In this document: positions 34,392-44,091 of the stretch, piece by piece | Numbering within the stretch: the first letter of the stretch is position 1 | Layout of the letters: every line of letters starts with the position of its first letter | From: Triglochin maritima | Taxonomy: Eukaryota; Streptophyta; Magnoliopsida; Alismatales; Juncaginaceae | NCBI GenBank assembly: GCA_963682175.1 | Contig: OY821781.1 | Coordinates: 38,081,254-38,145,253, forward strand | DNA length: 64,000 nucleotides | Reading direction: 5' to 3' | Position numbers and translations under genes: made by a program | Notes under the pieces: model-generated | Database searches by the model: none | Seen by the model: the letters and a program-made list of their open reading frames with translations, nothing else | What the model was told of the DNA's origin: nothing

Positions 34392-34873
34392 CGGTCGACC
34401 GGTGCCTTCGGGCGGTCGACTGGTTTTACCTTTTTGCCCGACTTTAACTATCATCGGTCGAACGATACCTTTGCGGCGGTCGACCGGTTGCTTATGTGCT
34501 GGTGAGTTGGAGACCTACTGTCGGTTTTCGGTCGACCGTTCCTTGTTTTGGGGTCAACTGGAACTTAAGTGTACTTGATGAATCTGCATGCTGTTCGACC
34601 GATTTATGTATATTGTTCGACTGTTTTATGACGTAGACTATTAGGATGACCCTGATAGTTTTCGGTCGACCGGGACCCCTGAGTCGGTCGACCGAATAGT
34701 CTTGTTGATTTTGACCAACTCCGGATTTTAACCTCGTGTTCGGTCGACCAGTTTTAGACTTCTGTTTGACCGTTTGGACTTAAGTGACACGCAGAATAGT
34801 TCGACCGTTGTAGACTTTTGGTCGACCGAACCTATTGGGGACAGTCAACCGGTTAGGTTTTTTCGGTCGACCG
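34392..34873. promoter_or_regulatory. CGGTCGACCG palindrome array in solo LTR B
   Basis: Eight pairs: 34392/34413, 34455/34477, 34529/34551, 34592/34614, 34663/34685, 34741/34763, 34798/34819 and 34842/34864, with spacings 21, 22, 22, 22, 22, 22, 21 and 22 bp. Pair-to-pair distances (63, 74, 63, 71, 78, 57, 44) parallel those of copy A read in reverse, confirming shared descent of A and B. Many members carry C-to-T or G-to-A changes or loss of the outer CG (TGTTCGACCG, GGTCAACTG). Confidence 0.88.
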
Positions 34874-35146
34874 TTTGTCTGCAGAACCGAATTCCGGTCT
34901 TGTGATCGTGTCAACTCTATCCACGGAAACTCGTGTCCCCGCTTAGAGCGTGGGCCGGGAGGTAACGACGGGTACGTGCACGTACCGCCCAGGGACCGTT
35001 GTGTGGAAGCATTGTTTTAATGTGCGACCACATAAGCGATTATACGGTCGCACAAATCGATGGAGGCCTTGGGGTCGCATATGCGACCCCCGCATAGTCG
35101 CACCAAAGCTGGTGCGACTTATGCGTCGCATATGCGGCCTGTGCGA

Positions 35147-35272
35147 CCCAACGGCTAGTTGCCCAACTAGCCGTTGGGAGAATAGTGTTGTGCGACGCAC
35201 ATTGCGGTCTGTGCGTCGCACAACTTGTTTGTGCGGTCGCGACCGCACAACTCCAACGGCTATATAGCCGTT
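35147..35272. other. Cluster of perfect palindromes in the hAT left end
   Basis: Three perfect inverted repeats in 126 bp: 35147-35178 (15-bp stem CCCAACGGCTAGTTG, 2-nt loop), 35229-35250 (22-bp palindrome centred on GGTCGCGACC) and 35255-35272 (18-bp palindrome AACGGCTATATAGCCGTT). Subterminal repeats of hAT elements are known transposase-binding regions; long perfect palindromes are less usual. Confidence 0.85.
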
Positions 35273-36758
35273 TGTGAACAGTAAACAGGGGGGGGATTGC
35301 ATTTCACCCCCTGATTTACCCTATAAAACCCCCTTTAAACCCCACTACTCTTCTCACAACTCTCATTCTCCTAATCTCTCTCATATTCTCACACAATCTT
35401 CATCTTCCAAGTTTCAAGTGGTCAAGTTTGGTTGAAAAGAAGACGAATTTGGTGATCTTGGTGCGGGTTTGGGAAGCAAAATCTCTCTGAATCTTCACTC
35501 CACTGCAACTTCCTTCCGTCTTCCATAAAACAAGTGCAGTCTTTTCATTCCTCTTTAGTGTAATACTTAATTTTAGTGTAAAATGACATATGACGGACCT
35601 AGTGGTGGCGAATATCCCATGAACCATGAAAAATTTGATCATCTTCGTCCCACAAAAGTAACTGATCCGGGATGGAGAACCGCACATTACCTTAGCCTTG
35701 AATTTAAATCCAAACTTGTATGTGAATTATGTGTTTACGTTAGTAGTGGTGGAATAAATAGACATAAACAACATATTGCTCATCCGGATAGTTCAAATGC
35801 TAAACCATGTGCATATGCATCTGCCATTTATCGTGAAGAAATTGAATTGAACTTAAGATCAAAATCTAGAGCATATCACAATGAGAAAGCAATTTTAGAT
35901 GAATACGTAGACTTAGACGATGTAGAGGGGTTTGGGGTCGGATACGGGTCTGGTTCCGGTTCCGGTCGAGGACGTGGTGACGGTAGCTCATCTTCCGCTC
36001 AACGTCCCGTTCCTCAACCTCGTAAGAGGCAGAGAAATCGATCGAAGTATGGACCAATGTAGGGGTGGCAAATTCGTGTTTCGTGTCGTGTTTGACACGA
36101 ACACGATTTGACACGAATTATTTTTTCTCGATCCGAACACGAACACGAATTACTATGAAATAGTCGACACGAACACGAACACGAAAAACTATTATTAAAC
36201 CCGAACACGAATTTGGTAACCCGAACACGACCCACGATGACACAAATCCATTTTTCGTGTTCGTGTTGACACGAACACGAATTAACCCGAATAACTCGAA
36301 CTGACATGTTTGACACGAATTTTTCAAACATGAATTAACATGTTTGACACGAATTTTTCAAACATGAATTAACCTGTTTGACACCAATTATGACTTGTTT
36401 GACACAAATTTACCAAACACGAATTAATACCAATTAACCTGATTAACTCAAACACATCTAAATTATCTAATACAATGAACTGACACGAAATTAATTATAA
36501 ACCTACACCAATATTACATTCAACATCACAAATTTAAAAAAACAATAGTCTAATAATAAACCATCCATAATAATAATCCATAATAACACATCCATAATAA
36601 AACATCCATAACAATAGTCTAATACATCCATAATTAATTAATTATAAACTCATTCCACTATTACACTCAACATCGCTCCAAGAGTCCAAGTTATGATTCC
36701 AAACCTGTGGTAGGATTAATGAGGTTGTCAAAACAATGTAACAATCAATTTATTTTAT

Positions 36759-39112
36759 TTAAAATGAAAGGATTAAAGATGTGAATGTTGACAAACCTTC
36801 ATGAGAATTGATTCCTTCTTCTAATGAGTTATCAATTTCGTCTAGCACATCTTGTGTAAGTTTGTCAATATCTTCATAAATTTTTGTATCACCTGGTAAA
36901 AGTAGTTCAAAGTTGAAACAAGTGTCAAGTTGTATGCATAATTTCGTTACTCATTCAACATGCTAGGTAGATTAAATTATTTGACAAACTAAAACATAAA
37001 TTAAGATAAATGAGAGTTTAAGTATATTGTGGTGAGACCTTTATCTCCAAAGAGCCAATCTCTGGTGCAAATTATTGCCTCAACCGTACTTGGCTTAAGA
37101 GAGCTACGAAACTGATCTAAAACACGACCTCCAACACTAAAGGCAGCTTCAGAAGCAACAATTGAGACTGGAATTGCAAGGATATCACGAGCCATAGCAG
37201 CAACAATTGGATAGCGATTTTTATTTGATTTCCAAAATGCAGGAATATCCACATTATCTTGTCTACTCATCTTTGGGTCCTCCAGATAAATTTCCAATTG
37301 TGACTTTAAAGATGTTGAATTGTCTAAAAAAGCGTTGTCAAATTCCTACAATTCAAGAGAATAAAAGTAAAACATGATCAAATTTACTAAAAAGTAAGAA
37401 AATATTAAGCATGAAACTCGAAGAAGTAGAAAAATCACCTTAAAAAATGAGCAATTAGCATCAAAACCCTCATTGAATGTCTTGGCCTTTTTAGTTTGAC
37501 GTCCTTGATCTGAACTTGAAGAATGCATACCCCCGCCCAAATTTGTGGAGTACTCAGAGTAGAGATTATGTAACTTCTTATGTAATGTGGATGCCTCATT
37601 AGAATTCTCACCATAAATCTTTTTGTAGATAAAGTTCACAAACTCCAACTTGTAACGAGGATCAAATATTGAAGCAATAGCTAATGTATCACTAAAGGCC
37701 GCCCAATATTTTTGAAATTTCAACCACATCAAGGATGCCATAGAAGACATATACTCATCTTCACTCTCCAATGCATCTTTCAAAGTAGAGTAGCAGTAAA
37801 TAATGATAGGAAAGTACAAAGAAGAAGTTGGATACTCAGTTCCAGAGAATGTCACAGTGGCTTCATAAAAGACCTTCAAGAACTTGTGAACCTTTTCAAT
37901 TCTCTCCCACTCCTCATTTGATGGACATTTTTTATAGTTCAAATCAACCAATGCCAAATGCTGAAATACACGACGATAATATAAAGCACTATCAAGCATA
38001 AGATAAGTAGAATTCCATCTGGTCGCCACATATTGGCACAAACCTCTTTTACCATCGATGGAGACTAGGCTAACACATTCAAGAAACTTCTTCTTTCTAA
38101 CTTGAGAACCTTTGACATACTTGACACTCTCCCTTATTTTGTCAATCGAGGAGTCGATTCTCTTCAAGCCATCTTGTACAATCAAATTCAGCACATGAGC
38201 ACAACACCGCAAATGGAAGAAAGTCCCACCACACACAAGCAGTCCTTTTGAGTTCAAGTCTACTCTCAACTCATCCACTGATACATCATTAGAACTAGCA
38301 TTGTCCAACATAATGCCAAATATATTTTTCTCAATACCCCATTCCATCAACAACTTAGAAATGGCATCAGACAAGACAACACCAGAGTGTGGTGGTGGAA
38401 GATACGAAAAGTTCAAGATTCTTTTTTGCAACTTCCAATCATCATCAATAAAATGTGCTGTTAAAGCCATGTAACCATCAGAAGTCAAAGAACTCCACAA
38501 ATCGGAAGTCAAACTGATTCGACTAGGATTTGCATGTAAGAGAGTCTTGATCCTAACCTTTTCTCGATGAAACATTTTGATGCATTTCGCTTTCGCAGTA
38601 TTTCTACTAACAACATGAACATCAAGCCTCAAGTATTGACAAAGTCTCCTAAATCCCTCATATTCAACAAACTGGAATGACAAATCATGCATCACAATCG
38701 CAGACACAATTAACTCAGTGAACTTTTCAGAATCGAACTTTGCATTATGCATCCCCAATGACCTTGACTCACTACTACCACTATCAGCTAGCAACATTTG
38801 TCCAATATCACGAGAACTACTCCTAGGACAAACTTTAATGTGACGTTGCATATTTCCAGTCCCAAATTTACCCTCAGCAACATAAGTCAGCCCACAAGCT
38901 TTGCATTTTGATCTCTTTATTTGGTCGGGTTGGTCATTGAGCTCCTCAAAAAAGTTCCAAACTTGCGATCTTTTAGAAAATTTACGTTTCGCTTTTCCTT
39001 TCGGGTTTGAGCTTACATTACTAGTGTCGACTTGTTCTACTTCTAATTCTTCCACATTACAGTCCACTAAATCATTTTCATTGCCAATCACATCCACTGA
39101 TTCCATTTGCAA
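36759..39112 (-). CDS. hAT transposase with BED zinc finger (RICESLEEPER/DAYSLEEPER-like)
   Basis: Proposed exons, read on the minus strand, are 39112-37439, 37345-37039 and 36892-36759, joined at AAG/GTGATT..GTAG/GAA and AAAG/GTCTCA..CCAG/GTG. Together they give 705 codons with no stop. A BED zinc finger (Cys70-x2-Cys73..His91-x3-Cys95) binds the element ends. The RNase H-fold catalytic core follows (SLTSDLWSS, GIMLDNASSND, CAHVLNLIVQDGLKRID), then a DUF4413-like segment (HKFLKVFYEATVTFSGTEYPTSSLYF). The C-terminal hAT dimerisation region starts near residue 595 (FWKSNKNRYPIVAAMARDILAIPVS, SEAAFSVGGRVLD). The last exon is acidic (EDIDKLTQDVLDEIDNSLEEG). A further intron after His-Glu is possible, so the exact C-terminus is uncertain. 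The intact frame and perfect TSD suggest recent activity. Confidence 0.85.
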
Positions 39113-40217
39113 TAACGATTTCCTTTACATAAAAATAAATAAACCATATATCAGCGACAAAACTACCATATCAATAATGTGAATACAAGAAATCTACCAT
39201 ATTAATAATATTAATACAAGAGTAAAGGTGCAAACTAAATAAATATTCTAGATGCCAACATTTTCTTATTTGCAGCAAAATTGGATCTACAGGAACCATT
39301 ATGGAACCATTATTGAAGTAATAAATAATGCATATCTTGATCATATTATCATAACATACTGGTTACAGTACACACTTACTTTTTAAAGATATTTGTCTAT
39401 GAATTCTAGAACCAATGTTGAACCAATTCCGAATTAGTGAACTGCAATGTTGAGTAGTTGACACAGACTGTTTCCATCCTAATATGATCAGTAATCAATA
39501 CTGAAAATTAGTAGATAAGCTATTTGCAGTTAACTAATCTGATTGTATAGGTGCATGCATAGACATCATTATGAAGCCAATTATCTTGAACAAAGTGATA
39601 TTGCAACTGCAAGTCCAATTTGAGTCTTCTTAAAACATAAATTTTGTAATGCTCCAGAATAACTTAATTAACCAAATTGTGGTGAATCACTATATTTGTT
39701 AATAACAAATCCACTTCCTCACCAAACAAAACATATAAAGATACATACATCATGAAAGCATCCATCTAACCGTATCATAACTTGTCTTCGAAATCTAAAT
39801 TTCTTCACTGACATTTCCACTACCGTCATATGTATATAGTTCATAACTTGAACCTCCTAGAGATGTCTAAAAGCCTCTAAGGATTTTGCTTCCTCTTGAC
39901 TGCCTGCCCAAGCCTCTAAGGATTCATCACATAATCCTCAAATAACTTTCTAAATAACATAACCATTAACCACGCATCATCAGAAAAGGCAAAAAAAAAA
40001 TCATAAACTCAGAAAAAGAAAGTAATTTGGGGCTAAACGGAAGTGAACAATCGAACGGGAGCATTTGACAAATAAGGCTAGATTCACCCATCGGAACCCT
40101 AAAATCACACCCACCGATTAGAACCTTACCTGAGCATGCGTGGAGGAAGGAATTGGGGGATTTTGGTTGAGCTTCGGCAGAGGAAGAGCGACACAAGTGG
40201 AGGAGAAGTGGTGGTGG

Positions 40218-40415
40218 GACGGCGAGAGGTGACGACGTGGCGAGGACGGCGAGAGGAGACTGGCGAAGACGGCGAGAGGAGAGGACAGCGAGATGAGAGA
40301 ATATCAACTGGCGAGGACGGTGAGAGGAGAGGAGACGGGATGGTGAGAGGAGAGGACGGCGAGAGGAGAGGAGTCGGGGTGGTGAGGATGGCGAGAGGAG
40401 TGGAGACGGGTGGAT
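40218..40415. repeat. Degenerate GGCGAGAGGAGA tandem repeats
   Basis: Repeated GA(C/G)GGCGAGAGGAGAGGA blocks of about 15-35 bp with variation lie upstream of the transposase start (its leader or promoter, read on the minus strand). Open frames here are repeat artefacts. Confidence 0.75.
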
Positions 40416-40599
40416 GAGATTTAGGGCTGAAGGCGGGTTTGTGTTGGAGACTTGGAGGCGGATGTGAAGGAGTGAGTGAGTGAAGACGTGGTTTAAGTTA
40501 GGGTTAGGAATCTTTGGATTTTGGTATTTCTAATTCGGGTTATTCGTGTCAACCCGAATTACACGAAACACGAAATACACTAACCCGAACCCGACTCGA

Positions 40600-40672
40600 A
40601 TTACAGTTCGTGTCATTCGTGTCGACCCGAATTACAGTTCGTGTCATTCGTGTCGACCCGAATTGTGATATT
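40600..40672. repeat. 31-bp direct repeat in the hAT right end
   Basis: The unit starting TTACAGTTCGTGTCATTCG occurs at 40601 and 40632, perfectly repeated. The words CGTGTC and CCCGAATT are the same as in the left subterminal region, in inverse orientation. Confidence 0.85.
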
Positions 40673-43298
40673 TAGTGTCGGGTTCGGGTTCGAATTTCGT
40701 GTCATGACCCAAATTGCCAACCCTAGACCAATGGACCGTTTCACCACCATTTGTCGTGGACGTCCGACCGACATCGTGGAAAGAAATGAAGGTCTCGTTC
40801 AAACCACGATACACAATCATTTTAAAAAAGAAGAGAGAAAAGAAGTAAACCAACTTTGGGTTAAACTTTTCTATAGAAATTGTTTGTCTTTTAATGCATG
40901 CAAATCTAGAGAATTTAAAGATGCAATTGATAAAACTGCTAGATTTTGGGCCGGGTTTGAAACCCGTTACTCCCCACGAGATTGTTGAACCATGTCTAAG
41001 ACGGGAACTTGAATCAACCAAAACCTTATTAGATTCTTATAGGGAAGATTGGAAAATATATGGTTGTACAATAATGACTGATGGGTGGACTGATGGTTGT
41101 GGTCGTAGTATAATTAATTTTTTAGCTAACTGCCCCACCATCGGCACCATGTTTTTGAAGTCTATCGATGTCTCTTCCCACTCGCACACCGCGGACTACT
41201 TGTTTAAGTTGATCGACAAGGTGGTGGACGAAGTGGGGGAGAAATATGTTATCCAGATCGTCACCGACAATGCCGTTGCCTATGTATCCGCTGGTAGGAT
41301 GTTGATGTCAAAAAGAAAGTCGATATTCTGGACTCCGTGCGCAGCTCACTGCATCGATCTAATCTTGGAGGACATAGGCAAGTTGTACATCAGGACTGTT
41401 ACCACAAGTCGGAAGATTATCACCTATTTCAAGGCACACAGTCAACTGAACAAGCGAATGACTCAAGCCATTCAAGGGAATCTAATTCGTCCAGCCGTCA
41501 CTCGTTTTGCAACTGCATTCCTTACACTACAAAGACTTTGAGTGAAGCGACAAGCTTTGAAGACATTCATCGTTTCAGAACAATTTGCCGATCCAAATGT
41601 TTTTTGGCAAAAAAATGTGAAAGTGAAGATAGAGACCGATCATGTTTACGAAGCCATCATATCGACCGTTTTCTGGAACAACGTGACCAATGCTTTGAAG
41701 GCAAGCCAACCGTTGGTAACTGTTCTTAGGTTGGTGGATGGCGACGAGAAACACGCAATGAGTTATCTATACGATGCAATGGAGAAGGCGAAGGCACATA
41801 TCAAGGAGAACTACAACTTCAAATCGCAATTATACCAGTCTGTTATCGAGGTCATTGATCGAAGATGGGGACACCAAATGTCTAGTCCATTGTATTCTGC
41901 CGGTTTCCTCTTGAATCCAGCCACTTTCTTTGGTGCTGAAAGCCGAGTAGAAGCCATCAACACACACTTGACAGGTTGGTTGGATGTTCTGGAGAAGATG
42001 ATCCCGAACCCGGAAGATCAAGACCACATAACAAGACAACTTGATCGTTACAAGAATAGCGAATGATTGTTTGGTCGAGAAATTGTTAGGAGGCAAAGAA
42101 ACACGAAGATCCCAACTGATTGGTGGTCTGATTATGGAAGTAAGGTTAGTAGCGGAAATCGATCTCTGAAGGAGTTAGCACTTAAAATTTTGGGACTCAC
42201 TTGTTCAGCATTCGGATGTGAGAGAAACTGGAGTGTGTTTGAGCAAATACACACAAAAAGGAGAAATCAGTTACTACCACAGAAGTTGAATGACCTGGTG
42301 TACGTGAACTACAACCAGAGGTTGAGGCAACGATTCATAGAAAGAAGGGAAAACCAGGTTTCTACGATCCTATTAGCATAGATTATGATTTGATGGAAGA
42401 TCATCCGTGGTTGGTGGAAACAGAGGAGCCGGTCTTTGCAGGAGATGATCTGACTTGGGCGGATGTGGAGGAGGCTACCTTTGGTCCATCACGAGGACGA
42501 CCACGTCGTGCTGCAGCTTCAACCTCCAGGATATTACAAACTGCTGTGGAGGAAGATTTCAATTTCAGACATCACCACGAAGCATCAACTTCATCAGCGG
42601 TGCCACAACAAGACATAGACGAGCAATTTGTTGGTACAGACGATGAGGTAACCGAAGAAGAAGAGACTTATCATGATAACCCGAACGACTCAGATGACTC
42701 AGACGACAAGGAGGAAGACATTCCTCAGTGGGTTCATGACCAAACATATCTGTTGTAGAGTAGAAATGTGAACTATTAATATTATATGAGATCTATGTTT
42801 TATTTTGTAGTTGTTTTATCACTTTATGGTACTTGTGCTTGTAATACCTATGGTTAATTAATGAAAATAAACCTAGTAGTTTGGAGGGTAGACGGGGTTT
42901 CCAGTGAGGCAATGGCGCCGATGAACTGGTTGTTTTGTCGAAGTCAAACCAACTAGGTTTTTTATGGTACACTTTGTTCTTTATTTTTCCTGATTTTTTA
43001 TAATTTTTCCTAATTTTTTACTATTTTTTGAAAAATATTAATTAAAAACACCAAAAAAATTAATTTTACAATTGTGCGGCCGCTTATGCGACTGCACAAT
43101 CGCATAATCGATTTTAAAACCTTGTGTGGAATAGTGTGGACACTTGGGTCGCGCCACCTCCGTATCGGACGTGGTGTGACGTGTTGTTGTCTTACTCTCT
43201 GATGAGTAGCATACCTGAGGGATCACGGATCCCAATGCGTCTGACGCATGGGTCGTGGAGCATGATGACTCTGCAGACTACGGTCTGGACCCGTCCGA

Positions 43299-43476
43299 TG
43301 CTGTGTCGGACGTATGTTGTACCGCCAAGGTTGTGTCGGCGATGCCGACGAAGTTTTTGCCGGCGATGATGGTGCCGACGATGTTCCGACGTGTGGTTGT
43401 GCCGTCCGATGTTGTGCCGGACGTATGTTGTACCGCCGATGTTGTGCCGGCGATGCCGCTGATGTTGTGTCAGCGA
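43299..43476. repeat. GATGTTGTGCCGG quasi-repeats in solo LTR B
   Basis: Recurring GTGCCGG, GATGTTGTG, CCGGCGATG and GGACGTATGTTGTACCGCC words; the last one occurs twice (about 43304 and 43424). The homologous, inverted tract of copy A is at about 14640-14730. A second, distinct repeat block of this LTR family, downstream of the palindrome array. Confidence 0.7.
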
Positions 43477-44091
43477 TAATCCCCGATTGGGCACCTATCT
43501 TGGGATGTTGACCGACCGGGCTACGGCTCCGTCGAAGGTGGTGTAAACCACGTGGTTCTTTGCGCGGAAGTGCGGACGCTTCTCACCGATCCCTTAGGCT
43601 CGTGTAGTCGCGTGTGGGGGGACTCGTCCTTGTGGACCCTGTTGAGGGTCGTTGTTGTTGGACTGAGGTCCCGTTTACCCTTGGAGGGATTTGATGCATT
43701 GCATATGTGATATGACATGCTAGTAGTATGATAAGTTCATTTACCGTACTATTGCATGCATATAGGTGAGCTTGGCATACAGAGTTTCCTAATGAGAAAC
43801 TCATGCATCGTCGTTTCATTCATGTTTCAGGACCGCAGTAGGTTCTGTCGGGTGGTGACAGCGGGGCACACATTTTGGGGTCAAAATCCTCATCGGACTC
43901 TTCAAGGTCGTCGCGATTGTTTTACCTGTCTTTTCATTGTATTGTTGTAATCACGTCTTTTGACAAACTCTGTTGTATTATTGGTGCACCGACTGTTGAT
44001 TTATATGAGTAATATTTCCGTTGATGATTTTATCTGAGTAATCTCTTGATTGTTTAAATTTTTAAATTTCCGTTGTTTCGGGATGTTACAA

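Larger units (their letters stand above)
36060..40725 (-). mobile_element. hAT transposon, BED-finger type, structurally complete
   Basis: 4666 bp with ends TAGGGGTGGCAAATTCG and, on the other strand, TAGGGTTGGCAATTTGG, flanked by a perfect 8-bp TSD GACCAATG (36052-36059 and 40726-40733). Both subterminal regions are dense in (A)CACGAACACGAATT and its complement CGTGTTCGTG. It holds an apparently uninterrupted three-exon transposase gene on the minus strand. It sits inside the coding frame of an older hAT transposase, so it is the youngest level of this nest. Confidence 0.92.
35583..42758 (+). pseudogene. DUF659/hAT transposase, split by another transposon
   Basis: The N-terminal part (35583-36059) has a BED-like Cys-x2-Cys..His segment (CELCVYVSSGGINRHKQHIA) and a Gly-Ser-rich linker ending Lys-Tyr-Gly-Pro-Met. 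Reading resumes at 40734 (Asp-Arg-Phe) once the inserted hAT and one copy of its TSD are removed. A frame shift near 40930 leads into the DUF659 domain (TIMTDGWTDGCGRSIINFL, then VTDNAVAYVSAG and CAAHCIDLILEDIG). TGA codons at 41539 and 42064 and a TAG at 42379 interrupt the rest. The hAT dimerisation region (SLKELALKILGLTCSAFGCERNWSVFEQIHTKRRN) is near 42160-42280, followed by an acidic tail to about 42758. The family is widespread in plants; this copy is dead. Confidence 0.85.
35010..43124 (+). mobile_element. hAT transposon, DUF659 type, decayed
   Basis: Inserted in solo LTR B with 8-bp flanks TGTGGAAG (35002-35009) and TGTGGAAT (43125-43132), seven of eight matching. Ends are CATTGTTTTAA on the left and CAAGGTTTTAAAA (reverse complement) on the right. 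Subterminal regions carry GTGCG, GCGAC and CGCATATGCG words in both orientations and several perfect palindromes. It encodes a DUF659/hAT transposase, interrupted by a second hAT element (36060-40725). Without that insert it is about 3.4 kb. Confidence 0.85.
33912..44091 (+). mobile_element. Solo LTR copy B, split by a nested hAT pair
   Basis: Starts TGTTAAGTCC and ends CGGGATGTTACA, with a perfect TSD AATAA (33907-33911 and 44092-44096). The LTR pieces are 33912-35009 and 43125-44091 (about 2.06 kb in all), homologous to copy A in the opposite orientation. Between them an 8.1-kb hAT transposon has inserted. There is no retroelement coding sequence, so it is a solo LTR. Its right end lies only about 100 bp upstream of a TATA box (44191) and 1.2 kb upstream of the anion-channel start codon. 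Confidence 0.88.

Noticed and set aside
36014..36331. Cys-Ser-rich open frames near the hAT left end
   Set aside because: Products of the CACGAACACGAATT subterminal repeats.
40136..40417. Arg-Gly-Glu-rich open frame in the hAT leader
   Set aside because: Generated by degenerate GGCGAGAGGAGA repeats, on the strand opposite to the transposase.
43192..43494. His-Arg-rich frame in the right part of solo LTR B
   Set aside because: Caused by the GATGTTGTGCCGG repeat block; LTR sequence.
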